Below are positions 44,506 to 56,144 of a DNA stretch of 64,000 nt, piece after piece. Positions within the stretch are counted from its first letter, which is position 1. Every line of letters begins with the position of its first letter. Origin of the DNA: Salminus brasiliensis (lineage: Eukaryota; Chordata; Actinopteri; Characiformes; Bryconidae); contig NC_132901.1 of the NCBI RefSeq assembly GCF_030463535.1, positions 4,844,640-4,908,639 on the forward strand, written 5' to 3'. Below the pieces are notes generated by a model that saw only the letters and a list, made by a program, of their open reading frames with translations, had not been told where the DNA came from and did no database searches. The position numbers were made by a program, and so were the translations under genes.

Positions 44506-44801
44506 ATGAGGAGAGCAGAACCAGAGATGTGTGAGGATGTTTATATGAATTCAGGATTTACAGCAGACCTCAGCTGCTTTAGATGACAGTAAGGACTCTG
44601 GGCAAGCCTCTGGAGAAATGGGCATGGCCACCATGACCTGATAAGCAGCGAGGCTCAGAGACAACCAAAACACAGGGCTCAATTGAGTCAGCAACCTTTA
44701 TTTCAATGGTATCAGGCGGTGTAGGGTGGTGTCTCCTCAATCATATGAAGAGATCTCAAAAACTTGTGTGACAACAAGCCATAAAGGAACCATGACCACA
44801 G
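44506..44801 (+). pseudogene. Receptor G': relic of a plus-strand receptor first exon
   Basis: It starts ATGAGGAGAGCAGAACC and encodes a tail close to that of gene G, with DVYMNS at residues 11-16. Homology to G then breaks at about 44576 and resumes near 44745 (gaagagatct), ending at the conserved phase 1 donor at 44801. About 150 bp of foreign DNA sits inside the exon and brings a stop (TAG) after residue 25. No membrane, stalk or CTLD exon follows; the next DNA is Tc1-derived. Confidence 0.8.
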
Positions 44802-44969
44802 GTACACTCACAGCTAACAGCTCCACTACTAAAGACACAGCAGTATCACTTCATGAAGGCTCTGAATCAACACTAGGTTCCTTAGTCCATTCTTCATGGG
44901 CAGTGGCCTCCAGATTACTAATAGTCTTGGTTTGCTGCTGCAACTGCCTTTTATGAAATCCCACCAAAG

Positions 44970-45535
<566 letters not shown>

Positions 45536-45539
45536 AAAA

Positions 45540-45628
45540 TGCCAGAATCTGGTGTCTGACTCTGAGAATCTGGTGTCTGGCTCACAGAATCTGGTGTCTG
45601 GCTCACAGAATCTGGTGTCTGGCTCAGG
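45540..45628 (+). repeat. 21-bp tandem repeat
   Basis: Four to five copies of GAATCTGGTGTCTGGCTCACA, the first diverged, directly after the Tc1-derived element. Confidence 0.92.
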
Positions 45629-45639
45629 GGCATACTTGT

Positions 45640-45850
45640 AGTTGGGCAGTGGTGGCTCAGCAGTTAGATCTCCAGGCTATTGATGACAGGGTTGTGGGTT
45701 CAATACCTGAGCTCGGCAAGTGGCCACTGAGCCCTTGAGCAAGGACACAGACAAGGACCCTTTCTGCTCCCCGGATGCCACAGCAATGGCTGCCCGCCGC
45801 TCCTGGCACGTGTGTTTTGTGGGTTGAAATAGGAACAACAGTGTTTGCGG
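45640..45850 (+). mobile_element. tRNA-derived SINE
   Basis: It begins GGGCAGTGGTGGCTCAGCAG (A box TGGCTCAGCAGTTAGA) and has B box GGGTTCAATACC about 45 bp on. A conserved body follows with cccttgagcaaggaca, ctgctccccggatgcc and gctgcccgccgctcctgg. This is a common fish SINE head and body. A small part of the tail is diverged. Confidence 0.8.
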
Positions 45851-46384
45851 TTCACAGTTTGTCACTTCCATGAACCGAACTCTCGTAAATAAACTGTGCC
45901 AAAGTAACTACAGTTTCCCACTCTAGAAGTCCTTCAATTTACTGCAGGAATGTTCAGATTCACTTCTATTGTCTTACTGCTGTATTAAGCTTAAATAAGT
46001 CATGTCTGTAATTGATTGAGGATGTCCAGATTATTATTATTAAAATATATGTATAATATACATCATTCTGTAATAATGTGCACTGTAGCTCTTTTCCTCT
46101 GAACACTTCAATTCCTAAAAACGTTTTATAGATGATGTGAATGTTAGCAAGGTTGTAGAAGATGCAGCCATAAAATCTGTCTCTTTTCACCCTGTTCTTC
46201 AATGCTTAGCAGAACAGGACCACCACAGAGCAGGCAGTATTTGGGTGGTGGGTCATTCTTAGCACTACAGATATACTGACATGGTGGGGATGTGGGGGTG
46301 TGTGTTGTGTATATTTATGGTATATATCACAGTCTGATCAGTGATTGGTCAGTATTTTAAAATCCTCTGAGGAAGATCCTGTTA
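45851..46384. other. No recognisable gene
   Basis: AT-rich DNA with short minus-strand open frames lacking any recognisable motif. No CTLD exons for the relic G' occur here. Confidence 0.4.
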
Positions 46385-46840
46385 GTATTTTAAACAGCCT
46401 GAGTTTGGGAGTCACCTCATAATGATCCACAAGAGGGAGCCAATCAGCAGCTTAAAATCAGATCCAACCAATGCCTGTATTTCTGAGTTCCTGCATCCAA
46501 AGATACTGAGTTCACACACATTACTGTAGAACACACCAGCAACAAGCTGTGCATGTTTCTTACAGTCTGTTAGTCCTCATAGAGTCTTTAAAGCACAGAG
46601 TCTGTACAGAAGTGTGATTTTTAGCAGGAGAACTGCCTCTCACACATTCAGCCCCACTCAACAATAGAGTGTTTGATTGTATACGGAGATCACTGACTCT
46701 CCAGATCAGCTGTTGATCAGTACGTGTGTTGATTTCTTGATTATTTAGCTGGGCTGTTCACTGTGCTTAAGGATGATCATTTAATCTCAGACTCCAACAG
46801 GGACCCGTTACTGGAGCTGTCCAGGGTGCTGAACTTCTTA
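46385..46840 (-). repeat. Dispersed block, copy 2 of 3
   Basis: Reverse of 34430-34720 and parallel to 63110-63560. It includes gtcacctcataatgatccac and acatgcacagcttgttgctg (reversed). Here and at 63 kb it is followed within about 500 bp by LINE sequence, so the two form a larger duplicated block. Confidence 0.75.
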
Positions 46841-47039
46841 CTGAGCAGAACTTTTTTATTTTTTTATTAGAGAGATCTTGAAGTCAAAGCATAGCCACAA
46901 CCAGTCCAAACATTTCCTCTAGAATTTCTTTCTGAAATAATCTAAATGGACAAAACCAGGCACAATTCTTTCTAATTAGTCTGTACTGCTTGATTAGGTA
47001 AGTACAGTTGCACCAGTTTATATAACTTCAATGTTTAAA

Positions 47040-47440
47040 AGTAATTTTCCACAGCACACATGCCTCCCAGCCTCTCCAAGCAGTGCAGCCCAGTGGTTAG
47101 AACACCAATTGACATGGTGTGGGTTGGAAGGAGGGTGTAATGGAGGCTACAGCTCTGGTGAATAAGCTGTTTCTCAGTCTATTGATGTGTGTCCTGACAT
47201 TTCTGTATCTTTTGCCTGATGGGAGGAGGACAAACAGCCTGGGTGGGTTCAGTCCTTACTAATATTGATAGTCCTCTTATGTAGGCAGCTATTATAAACT
47301 GTGCCCAGCTTTGGGAGCTTGGCTCCTACAGTTTGCTGTGCAGTCTTAAATATCTGTCTTTCAGCAGTGCAGCTAATGAACCACACTGTAGTACAGTAAC
47401 AGAGAATGCTCTCGATTGTGCTCCTGTAGAAATTCACTAG
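47040..47440 (-). mobile_element. Non-LTR retrotransposon C-terminal fragment
   Basis: The minus strand encodes NFYRSTIESILCYCTTVW, KTAQQTVGAKLPKL and, further on in another frame, the DPTHPG-type and LLPSGRR-like C-terminus of fish LINE ORF2. Frames are broken. The sequence gaagctgtttctcagtc at the window's right end belongs to a second copy. Confidence 0.75.
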
Positions 47441-47770
47441 TAAGGTCAGGATGTTGGATGATCACCACCTCACCTCACCTCATCTCCCCAACTCATCTTA
47501 AAAGTACTGGATGGAGCAACATCCATCATTCCAGAGAACACAGTTCCCCTGCTCCACAGCTAAATGCTAGTCTACGTCTGGCATTAGGTATGATGCTAGT
47601 AGGTTCTGTTTATCAGTACCAGAGTCCTATTCTATTGGCAGTTCCTCTCTACAGGGACTAGACAAGCTGTGTGTGCATTTGAACATCTGTGTCAGCAATG
47701 GGTGCAATAGGTGTAACCATGCGTTAAAAGGGGCATCTACAAACATTGGATATATATAATAATAATCATC
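47441..47770 (+). repeat. MITE-like fragment
   Basis: Contains ggatgatcaccacctcacc, ccagagaacacagttcccc, ctattctattggcag and tctacagggactagacaag. It is a reverse-orientation and diverged relative of the elements at 7.4, 26.3 and 31.4 kb. Confidence 0.6.
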
Positions 47771-48904
47771 AGCAGCATTATTAATAAATAAATTGCACAA
47801 TATGAATACAAATGTGTAACAGAAATGATAAATAATAGAAACATTAAAGAAACCACAGTGAGGCTTTGATTTGATAAAGAAATGTAGAATTTATTAAGCA
47901 GAAACATTTTTAAGGAAATGATAAAAAGTAAAGAGTACATGTGTATTAATGGAAGACTAATTACAGATTACACCGAGACCAAGCAGAGATTGATATAATT
48001 AAACTCAGCTGAATGAAGTTTCACCTCTGGTCTGAAGTTTTGCTCATAGAAAGAAGGTTTTTATAAGAATTCAGAGAAAAATAGCTGTGTCTGATTTCTA
48101 ACAGGTTTAACTGCTGAACGTAGAGAATCTCACAGTGTTATTATTAACATTCTTAAAGTCAAATCTAAAAGCTCAGCGCTGTTGAGGAAAATACACACAA
48201 ACACAAGCTGCAGTTCATGTTCTCAGAAAAACAGCTGAGAGAAATTTATGCTGTTTATGAACATCAATGAAGAAACAGTAAAGATTCCTCATTTCTCTTT
48301 GGTTAAGATTAGAAGAGTTGAAGGTTAGGTTTGGGTGTAGGGTAAGGTGTAGGGTAAGGTAGGTTAAGATTAGGTGTAGAATAAGGGGTAGGTTAAAGGT
48401 ACAGCTAGGTGTAGATTAACGTGTAGATTAAGGTTAAGGGTTATGTTAAGACTAAGATTAAGTTCTTAATCTTCTTAAATCTTTTTCCACTTTTCATATT
48501 TTATATCTGTCTATATATCTGTCTGTCTTTTTATGTATCCATTTTTCATTTTCATATTTTAGGTGACCTGTTTACCTATCTTTCAGAATTAAAGATCTAT
48601 CTATCCATCTGTCTGCCTATTTCATATTTTAGATTCATTATGCCTACCTATCCATTTTCATGTATTCCTTATTTTATCTTTATTAATGCATATATAGATA
48701 GATAAAGAGATACATACATACATACATACATCTATTACATACACTATTCTATCTACCTATTTTCCATTTGTGTACAGTTAAACCTCAATCCCTCTGTTCC
48801 CTCTGATCTATTTATTTCTATTTTCATCTTTGTTAACAGATGACTGGATAGACATATATATATATATATATATATCCACTATCTATCTATATATCTATCT
48901 ACCT
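47771..48904. other. No gene; GGTTAAGGTGTAG minisatellite and TCTA tracts
   Basis: 48310-48450 is an irregular minisatellite of (A/G)GGTTAAG and GTGTAGGGTAAG units, not telomeric repeat. 48490-48900 holds scattered TCTA/TCTG, (CATA)n at about 48711-48731 and (AT)n at about 48856-48875. No exon is seen. Confidence 0.6.
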
Positions 48905-49250
48905 ATAAGCATATTACCTATAAGCATTGCTATTGGTCAATTCATTTTACACACTTTACTAATAAGCTTTGCTATTGGTTATATATCTACCTGTCTAATC
49001 TTCCAGATATCTATTCACATTCCCATCCACCACTGCCCCACTGCATTTCCATAGAACTTCATCTATCTGTCTATCTGTCTGTCTGTCTTTTTCATCTGTC
49101 CATCCAGCTACTGTATTAAAACTCATAGTGGTTATTCTTTTCACAATTTACAGATAAGCATTGCCATGGGAACGCTGCCATGTTTCCCACATCACATTTC
49201 CACTATATGGATGGATGGATGGATGGATAAGCCTTCATCCATCCGTCTAT
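48905..49250 (+). repeat. Minisatellite remnant with flanking block
   Basis: Two array units (about 48905-48985) are followed by the same TCTA/TCTG flank and the ctactgtattaaaactcat segment as at 223-430 and 52.14-52.33 kb. It ends in a (GGAT)n run at about 49206-49230. Confidence 0.85.
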
Positions 49251-49589
49251 GCCTCCTCGTTTTGTTCTATCTGATTGCTATCTATGTATAGTAATATACA
49301 TACAACATCTGTTTTTTATTCATTCCTTCTTTGATCTTTATTAATCGATGGGCAGATCAGATTAACCTCAGTCCATTCATCCATCCACACCTCCTCCCTA
49401 TGTTCTATCTTTCTGTCTGTTTTCATTCTTCATATTGTTTGTGATGAGTCTAACTCTCTATTCCTTCATTCATTCATTCTTTCATCCATCTTCATGAATA
49501 GATGAATAGATTGATATATATCTGATCATCCATTCATCTCTGTTTTAGAATAAGGGGATCACAGAATCCCAGGCACCCCTGTCCCCAGC

Positions 49590-51149
49590 AATAAGCATTG
49601 CTATTGGTTCACTCTTTCGAAGCACTTTACACATAAGCATTGCTATTGGTCCATTTCTTTCACACAGTTGACAAATAAGCATTGCCACTGATCCATACTT
49701 TGCATAGAGTTTACAGAAGAGCATTGTTATTGGCCAATTCTATTCACACAGTTTATTTAAAAGCATTCCTATTGGTCCACTCATTTTACTCAATGTATAT
49801 AGAACCATTGCTATGGATCCATTTTTACACCATTTACAAATAAACAAACTTGCATGCCTTGGAGAAACGGTCCATGACCACCATTATAACCGTGTTGCCT
49901 TTGGATGATGGAAGACCAGTCACGAAGTCCAGGGACACATGGGACCACAGACAAGCTGGAGTCGGCAATGGGTGTAAAAGGCCAGGTGGTCGGGACCGTC
50001 GTGCCTTGTTTTTGGTGCACACTTCACAAGAGGTAACATATGCACATGTGTCCTTGTCCATTCCTGGCCACCAGAAACGTCTTCGGAGGAACTCCAATGT
50101 TTGGACTGCACCTGGGTTTACAGAAGAGCATTGTTATTGGCCAATTCTATTCACACAGTTTACATTTAAGCATTGCTATTGGTCCATTTCTTTCACACAG
50201 TTTATTTAAAAGCATTCCTATTGGTCCACTCATTTTACTCAATGTATATGGAACCATTGCTATGGATCCGTTTTTACACCATTTACAAATAAGCATTGCA
50301 ATTGGTCCATTTCTTTCACACAGTTTACATAAAAACATTGCTATTGACCAATTCCTTTTACACAGTTCACTTTTTAGCATTGCTATTGGTCTGCTATTTT
50401 CTCTGAATTTACACATAAGCATTGCAATTGGTTCCTTTCTTTGCATATACATGACTTACATATAAGCTTTTTTATTGATCCATTCATTTCACACAGTACG
50501 AGAAAAGCTATTGGTCCACTTTTTCCCTCAATTTACATATAAGCATTGCAATTGGTCCTTTTTTTCCACACAGTTCACACAATCATTACTATTGGTCTTT
50601 TGGTCTATTGATACTTTTATGGAGTTTCCACATAACCTATCCTGTTGGTCTATTTCTTTAAATCAATTTACAAATGAGCATTACCATTGGGCCACTCTTT
50701 TCACTCAATTTACACATGAGCATTGCTATTCATCCACTCTTTGAACTTAATTTACATAGCATTTCATTGGTTACAAAACATTTCCATTGGTTCATTCTTT
50801 GCATACAGTTTACAGAAAAGCTTTGCTATTGGTTTACACCTTTTACACAGTTCCTGAATAACCATTGCTATTGGTCAATTTCTTTCACACAGTTTACATA
50901 TAAGCATTGCTATTGGCCCACTTTTTTCACTCAATTTACACAAACATTGCTATTGCAATTCCTTTCACTTGATTTATAAGCATTGCTACTGGTCCACTCT
51001 TCTTACTCAATGTACATATAAGAATTGCTATTGGTCACTCTCTTTACTCAATGTACATATAACCATTGCTATTGAATAAAAGTTAGACACAGTTTACATA
51101 TAAGCATTGTTACTGTTGTATTTGTTTCATATGTAAACTCTGCTATTTC
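49590..51149 (+). repeat. 42-bp-type minisatellite array
   Basis: Long degenerate array, closely parallel to 37.88-38.84 kb. Unit order is recognisable between the two, for example the ccattgctatggatcc variant. It is interrupted by a gypsy pol fragment at about 49846-50113; the units either side of that fragment are themselves a local duplication. Confidence 0.92.
49846..50113 (-). mobile_element. Ty3/gypsy integrase fragment inside the minisatellite
   Basis: The minus-strand frame encodes [17 protein letters not shown] and [11 protein letters not shown], the H2C2-type zinc-binding region of Ty3/gypsy integrase. It continues into the start of the catalytic core ([26 protein letters not shown]). 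Neither LTRs nor the rest of pol is present. The fragment ends abruptly at array units on both sides. Confidence 0.85.
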
Positions 51150-51715
51150 TGTTACAGTGTGGTGTGGGGTTTGCACTCAAGTGCAACTTTTTGATTTATT
51201 ATTATTAAATTAAACTACCCCTCTTATGGTGTGTACTTGGTGACTGTTGGGCTTGAGCTCCCAACCTTGTTAATGGGAGCCGAGTATACTTCCACTGCAC
51301 CACCACAGCTGTGAGAGGTGGCACTATAAACACTGATCATAAGCAACATAGAAAATGGCGGGAAAACAAACAAAAGAAAAACCAGGAGTGATGTTTACTC
51401 AAACAAAAGACAACAACTCTTTTAACTTCAGCTTCTCTTCGCTGTTCACAACTTGAACTGTTTCTTTTAATTTCAGCTTTTCTTTACTGTTCGCAACTTA
51501 AACCCACTGTTACCATTCGCCCCTCTACAAAGGTGCGATGGGAAATTGTGTTTGGCTGGGTGTATTTATACTGTGCCACACAGGTGGGTCTGGTCAGCAT
51601 TGATTACCGCTGGGGATTCTGGGGCTTGGAGTTCTTTGCTCCAACCCCACCAGCTTTCATACTTTGCTGGCCGGGCCCCCTGCTGGTGGCTGACAGTACA
51701 TGCTGCCTGCTCACA
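51150..51715. mobile_element. Solo-LTR-like insertion in the minisatellite
   Basis: A 566-bp block beginning TGTTACAGTGTGGTG and ending CTGCTCACA interrupts an array unit. The paralogous array at 38.82 kb has the uninterrupted site (ctctgctatttgtccattc). ATTT is found on both sides, as a short target duplication. TG...CA ends fit a solo LTR, and there is no coding capacity. Confidence 0.72.
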
Positions 51716-52510
51716 ATTTGTCCATTCCTTTCACACAGTTCACATTAAAGCTTTGCTATTGGTCCACTATTTTCACTGAATTTACACATAAGCAATGCTA
51801 TTGGTCCATTTTCCAGTTATATAAGCATTGCTATTGATTCATTTCTTTTATACAGCTTACATAAAAGTGTTGATATTGCGCCATTCCTTTCACACAGTTT
51901 ACATATAAGCATTGCTATTGGTCTATTCCTTTCACAAAGTTTATATATAAGCATTGCTATTGGTCCATTCCTTTCACACAGTTTACATATAAGCATTGCT
52001 ATTGGTCCATTCTTTTCACACATTTTACCTATAAGCATTGTTATTGGTCCTTTGATTTAACATAGTTCACATATAAGCATTGCTATTGGTCACTTCATTT
52101 TACACACTTCACTAATAAGCTTAGCTATTGGTTATATATCTACCTATCTAATCTTCCAGATATCTATCCACATTTCCATCCACCACTGCCCCACTGCATT
52201 TCCATAGAACTTCATCTATCTGTCTATCTGTCTGTCTGTCTTTTTCATCTGTCCATCCAGCTACTGTATTAAAACTCATAGAGGTTATTCTTTTCACAAT
52301 TTACAGATAAGCATCGCCATGGGAACGCTGTCAAGTTTTCCACATCAGTCTCAGAAAAGAGAAATTATTATGGTTATGATCATTCCTACATAAATCTTCA
52401 TCATAAGCCTTTTGCTGTCACCCTTTTACCATTTTACTCTAGTAAAGGGAAATACAGGGACTGGCTTTACTCCAACAGCTGAGAAGAACAACCCTGAGCA
52501 AGAAGACCTT
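51716..52510 (+). repeat. Minisatellite end and flanking block
   Basis: The last ten or so units (51716-52140) match 38.84-39.26 kb unit for unit, followed by the TCTA/TCTG flank and the 521-600-like segment up to 52.51 kb. Confidence 0.9.
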
Positions 52511-53176
52511 CAGCAAAGTGTAGAACACGCTGCCACAGCGGGCAGGAGTACTGATTATACACCGCTTATCCTACCTTTGATGGCTTGATGTGTGGAGAAG
52601 ATCCTGGCTGGTGTTCTTCAGCAGTTCTGCCACTTCAGCAGCAACCAGGAACAGGAACACCCCCTCCACCTCCCAGTGCTCCCCATTAACACACTGTATT
52701 AGTAATTAGTTTCAGTAATTATTAATTACCTGTAATTAACTGTAATTTCAACTAGCCTTAATACAGTGTCCTTTACTTTCACTCAGTTTACATATAAGCA
52801 TTGCTATTGGCCCATTCCTTTCACACAGTTTACTCTTTGTGGACCAATGATGATAGACAATACACTAGACCAGTAGTAAACAGTGGGGGTTCAATGCTTC
52901 ACCTTCACAGTGAGTTATGCCTGTTCACTATGATAACATCTAGAAAATACAGTGAGTGAAACTCCTGTTCAGTAACAGCTCGGACACATGAAGGTGCACT
53001 GGAACTCTCAGTGGACACGGCACTAGTGCCACCTGCAGGTATCATGGTGTAACTTTGGGGGGGTTCTAACTTTTTCCTCAGAGGAAAACTGCATTTGTAT
53101 TCATTAAATTCTACAAATCATTTCTAAAGACATGTATAGAGTCATATGTGTATAGTTAGATTACCCCTGTCTCTTA
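52511..53176. other. No gene; one isolated array unit and an inverted flank segment
   Basis: A lone minisatellite unit lies at about 52785-52832. About 53.03-53.17 kb is the reverse complement of 39.43-39.59 kb (acctgcaggtatcatg, tttttcctcagaggaaa). No exon is seen. Confidence 0.6.
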
Positions 53177-53304
53177 ATATTGATCAAATGTTGAATATGT
53201 TCATAAATATGTAGAAAAAGACATTTTTTGTATCGTTACAAAAAACGATACAAAAAATGTCTTTTTCTACATATTTATGAACTTATTAAACATTTGATCA
53301 ATAT
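53177..53304. repeat. Long near-perfect palindrome
   Basis: Arms 53177-53237 and 53244-53304 (61 nt each) pair with two mismatches around a 6-nt spacer. The arms contain atattgatcaaatg and its complement catttgatcaatat. It stands at the junction between inverted (left) and other (right) DNA. Confidence 0.95.
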
Positions 53305-53319
53305 GCTAGAAGAATCTAG

Positions 53320-53600
53320 CATAGCAATGTCTGCTCTCCCTCTGCTCTCCGTCTGCTCTCCATCTGATCTCTGTCTGCTCTCCGTCCATTCTCTGTCTGA
53401 TCTTTGTCTGCTCTCCCTCTGCTCCGTGCACTTTCCATCTGATCTCTGTCTGCTCTATGTCTGTTCGCCGTCTGATCTCCGCCTGATCTCTGTCTGCTCC
53501 GCCCACACTCTGTCGGTTCTTTGTCTATCCTCCGTCTGATCTCTGTCTGCTCTCCACCCGCTCTCCGTCCGCTCTCCGCCCGCTCTCCATCCGCTCACTC
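53320..53600 (+). repeat. CTCTCCGTCTG-type degenerate tandem repeat
   Basis: Short alternating units CTCTGTCTGATCT and CTCTCCGTCTGCT give a strong pyrimidine bias for about 260 bp. It ends exactly where homology of pseudogene F to intron DNA of receptor E begins (ctcttccacctgcagg). Confidence 0.9.
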
Positions 53601-53702
53601 TTCCACCTGCAGGAAGCCTGTGAGAACATCAGTACTGTGTGAAGATCTTAGACTGTCTGAGAGTGGAATAAACACTGATCAACTAATAAACACACTGTGA
53701 TC

Positions 53703-53751
<49 letters not shown>

Positions 53752-54077
53752 TGAGTGAGAGTGAGAGTGAGAGTGAGAGATATGTGTATGAGTGAGTGTC
53801 AGCATTTTCAAAGCTCTTCTTGAGGATGTCCAGTGTTTCTAGTTCCCATCCAGCACCCAGTGTATCTAATCAGTCCCTCATTAAAGTAAACTGAACTAAT
53901 CCATCATGTTTGGAGTTTACAGAGATGATCAGCACTCAGACCTGTGCTCTTCTAACTGTTCTTCTAACTGTGTTCTACGGTGTTCTTATTATGTTATTTT
54001 ATCTGTGTTCTTCTGTCTGTGCTCTTCTCTCTTCATATGTTCTAACCAACCAATCAACAACTTCACAGATGTCTCAC

Positions 54078-55456
54078 CTGTTCCTCTCTGCTGCTGATGA
54101 TCAGCAGGTCTGCTCCTCTCTCTCTGCAGTCCTCTCTGCTCTCATTCCAGCTCTTTGTCTCAGTAGAGATGTAGTAGATACTGGAATTGAAGTACATCCA
54201 TCCCCTGAGTGGCTTTTTCTACAGATCAAATAAAGGAGAGTTTTTCTCTGCATTTCCTCGATTAAACACAAGATCATTCATATTCTACATAAATATCAAA
54301 TATAATATATCATATTTCAGTCTCTCTGTTTCATCATCTAATGGAATGAAGTTAAACTCTTCAGCTAAGAACTGAAATCAATGACTAGAGCTCTTAGTGA
54401 ACCAGACACTTTATTAGGAACAATTCTCAGTCATGCAACTCCAGATCTCCCAATCAGCCAATCACATGGCAGCAGCACAGTTAAAATCATGCAGACACAG
54501 GTCGAGTGTGAGTTAGTCTTCACTCCAGTAATTGCTGCCCTCACTCCAGTGCCGAGTTCATAAACAGCAGGAATTCATGGAACCAGTCTGACCTTGAGTC
54601 AACAGATCAACCTGATGTTTAGTGTGAAGGTGTGTGAAGATCTTTCATGGATTAAACTGAGACCCCTTGTATTACAATGGTGTTCCTAATAAAGTGGTCA
54701 GTGAGTGTAATTAAAAAATACAGTTAATCACTGACCCAGTTCAGAAAGCCTTCTCTACAGCCCATCTCTCTCCACCTGCAACTGGTCTCTCTCAGCAGTC
54801 AGGTTGGTGTAACTGGTCTGTAACTGGTCTTTCTCTGCAGTCAGGTTGGTGTAACTGGTGTGTAACTGGTCTTTCTCTGCAGTCACGTTGTTGAACTTGA
54901 TCCACAGCAGTGTGATGGCAGTCAGCAGGAGAACACACAGCAGCCCCAGACACACTGCAGTCAGTCTGTAGCGTCTGCTTCCTGTAGAGTGACTCTCTAT
55001 GGGGGAAACAGATACATGAGCTTCAGTCAGAACCAGTATCACTGTTTAAACACAGCTAAACCCTCCCAGTGACTCTAAGAGATGAACACAGAAGAATTGA
55101 CAAAGATGCACTGATAGCTGTACTGTAGTAATGCTGCATGTTCTTTACCACCACTAAAACAGTTCACCTAGTCCAGAAGTGCAGCATTACAGTAGAGCTC
55201 CTACAGAATACAGCTCAGTGTTCCAGTATTCTAGTATTTACTGTCTCTAAAAGAAGAGATTCAATAAAGGATTAGTAATGATACCTGCTTGTTGTGTCTG
55301 TAGCTTCCTCCTTGTGTTGACGGCCTCTGTCTCTGTGTTGGGGTCATGTCCTCTAACTGCATCTACACTCTCATAGATCTCCACCACCATCTCCACCCTA
55401 TCTCCTCTGTTCAGCTCCTCAGTTCCAATCACTTCATCATAAACACTGAGAGATAT
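54078..55456 (-). pseudogene. Receptor F: pseudogene, start lost, nonsense, frameshift, CTLD truncated
   Basis: A close relative of E. Exon 1 (55456-55285) keeps SVYDEV but its ATG is ATA. The anchor/stalk exon (54996-54736) has three stalk units, with a sequon reading NVT in the first, and a TAG stop at 54757-54755 where E has CAG. The first CTLD exon (54218-54078) is 141 nt instead of 143 because two bases are missing near 54200, shifting the frame. The fourth and fifth exons are absent: homology to E's intron stops at about 53596 against a tandem repeat. With four independent lesions this copy is dead. It shares E's intron 2 MITE. Confidence 0.92.
54398..54710 (+). mobile_element. MITE in intron 2 of receptor F
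   Basis: Same element and same position as 42167-42468 in receptor E, with ends ccagacactttattaggaac and gttcctaataaagtggtcag. Confidence 0.75.
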
Positions 55457-55700
55457 CTGTAATCTCTGAAAGACTGAAACACTGAGTTACTGCGTCTCTG
55501 TAGGAACACTACAGCACTGCTGCACGGCTCGGCTAGTTTAACTGCATTAGACGTATTAGTAAAGGAAGTGACCGAGCCCTGAGAACAGTTTCCTGTGTGT
55601 GCTGGAGGTGTGAATGCAGCAGAGCCCCTCATGGTCTTTCTTAAAGCTGGTTCTCACCCTCATACACTTTTACTTTTATGAGATATTATAATAAAATCTG
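55457..55700 (-). promoter_or_regulatory. Receptor promoter block, copy F
   Basis: Same block as the other minus-strand receptors, with AAAGGAAGTGACC at about 55561 and CAGTTTCCTGTGTG following. It is cut off by a (TA)n tract at about 55726. Confidence 0.5.
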
Positions 55701-55724
55701 ATATATAAAAATTCTATTTAAGTG

Positions 55725-55725
<1 letters not shown>

Positions 55726-55792
<67 letters not shown>
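55726..55792. repeat. (TA)n microsatellite
   Basis: More than 30 consecutive AT dinucleotides. It marks the end of the promoter homology of F, and the DNA beyond contains a Tc1-type insertion. Confidence 0.97.
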
Positions 55793-55794
<2 letters not shown>

Positions 55795-56144
55795 CACACC
55801 ATTTTTATTGGATACAGATGAAATTTGACTCTGCCTTTAAATATATATAAATATGATCTTCACTTCATGTCATAAATTGGGGCTACAACAAACTCATGAT
55901 CATGTCATACAAAATGTTCTTAATTAAGCCCTAAAAGACTGACAGAGCATTACAAAGCCCAAAAGACATACAACCAAAAACTCATAGTACCCCTGCTAAT
56001 GACAAATGCACTTTTCTACTCATCTCCCAGTTCATTCATCAAAATGCATCAAAATATCTCATTATTTATAGATCATTTATACAGATGCATCTAAGATCTC
56101 ATTTCTTTAGACACAGGTGTCCTAGAGCTACCAAAATCAATGTC

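Noticed and set aside
48310-48450. Interstitial telomeric repeat
   Set aside because: Units are GGTTAAG/GTGTAGGG-like and irregular; TTAGGG is not tandemly repeated.
53306-53539. Repetitive open frames (LCLLSVHSLSD type)
   Set aside because: They are caused by the CTCTCCGTCTG tandem repeat.
55247-55432. Rescue of receptor F by an in-frame GTG or by a later start
   Set aside because: The nonsense codon, frameshift and missing exons downstream make the start irrelevant.
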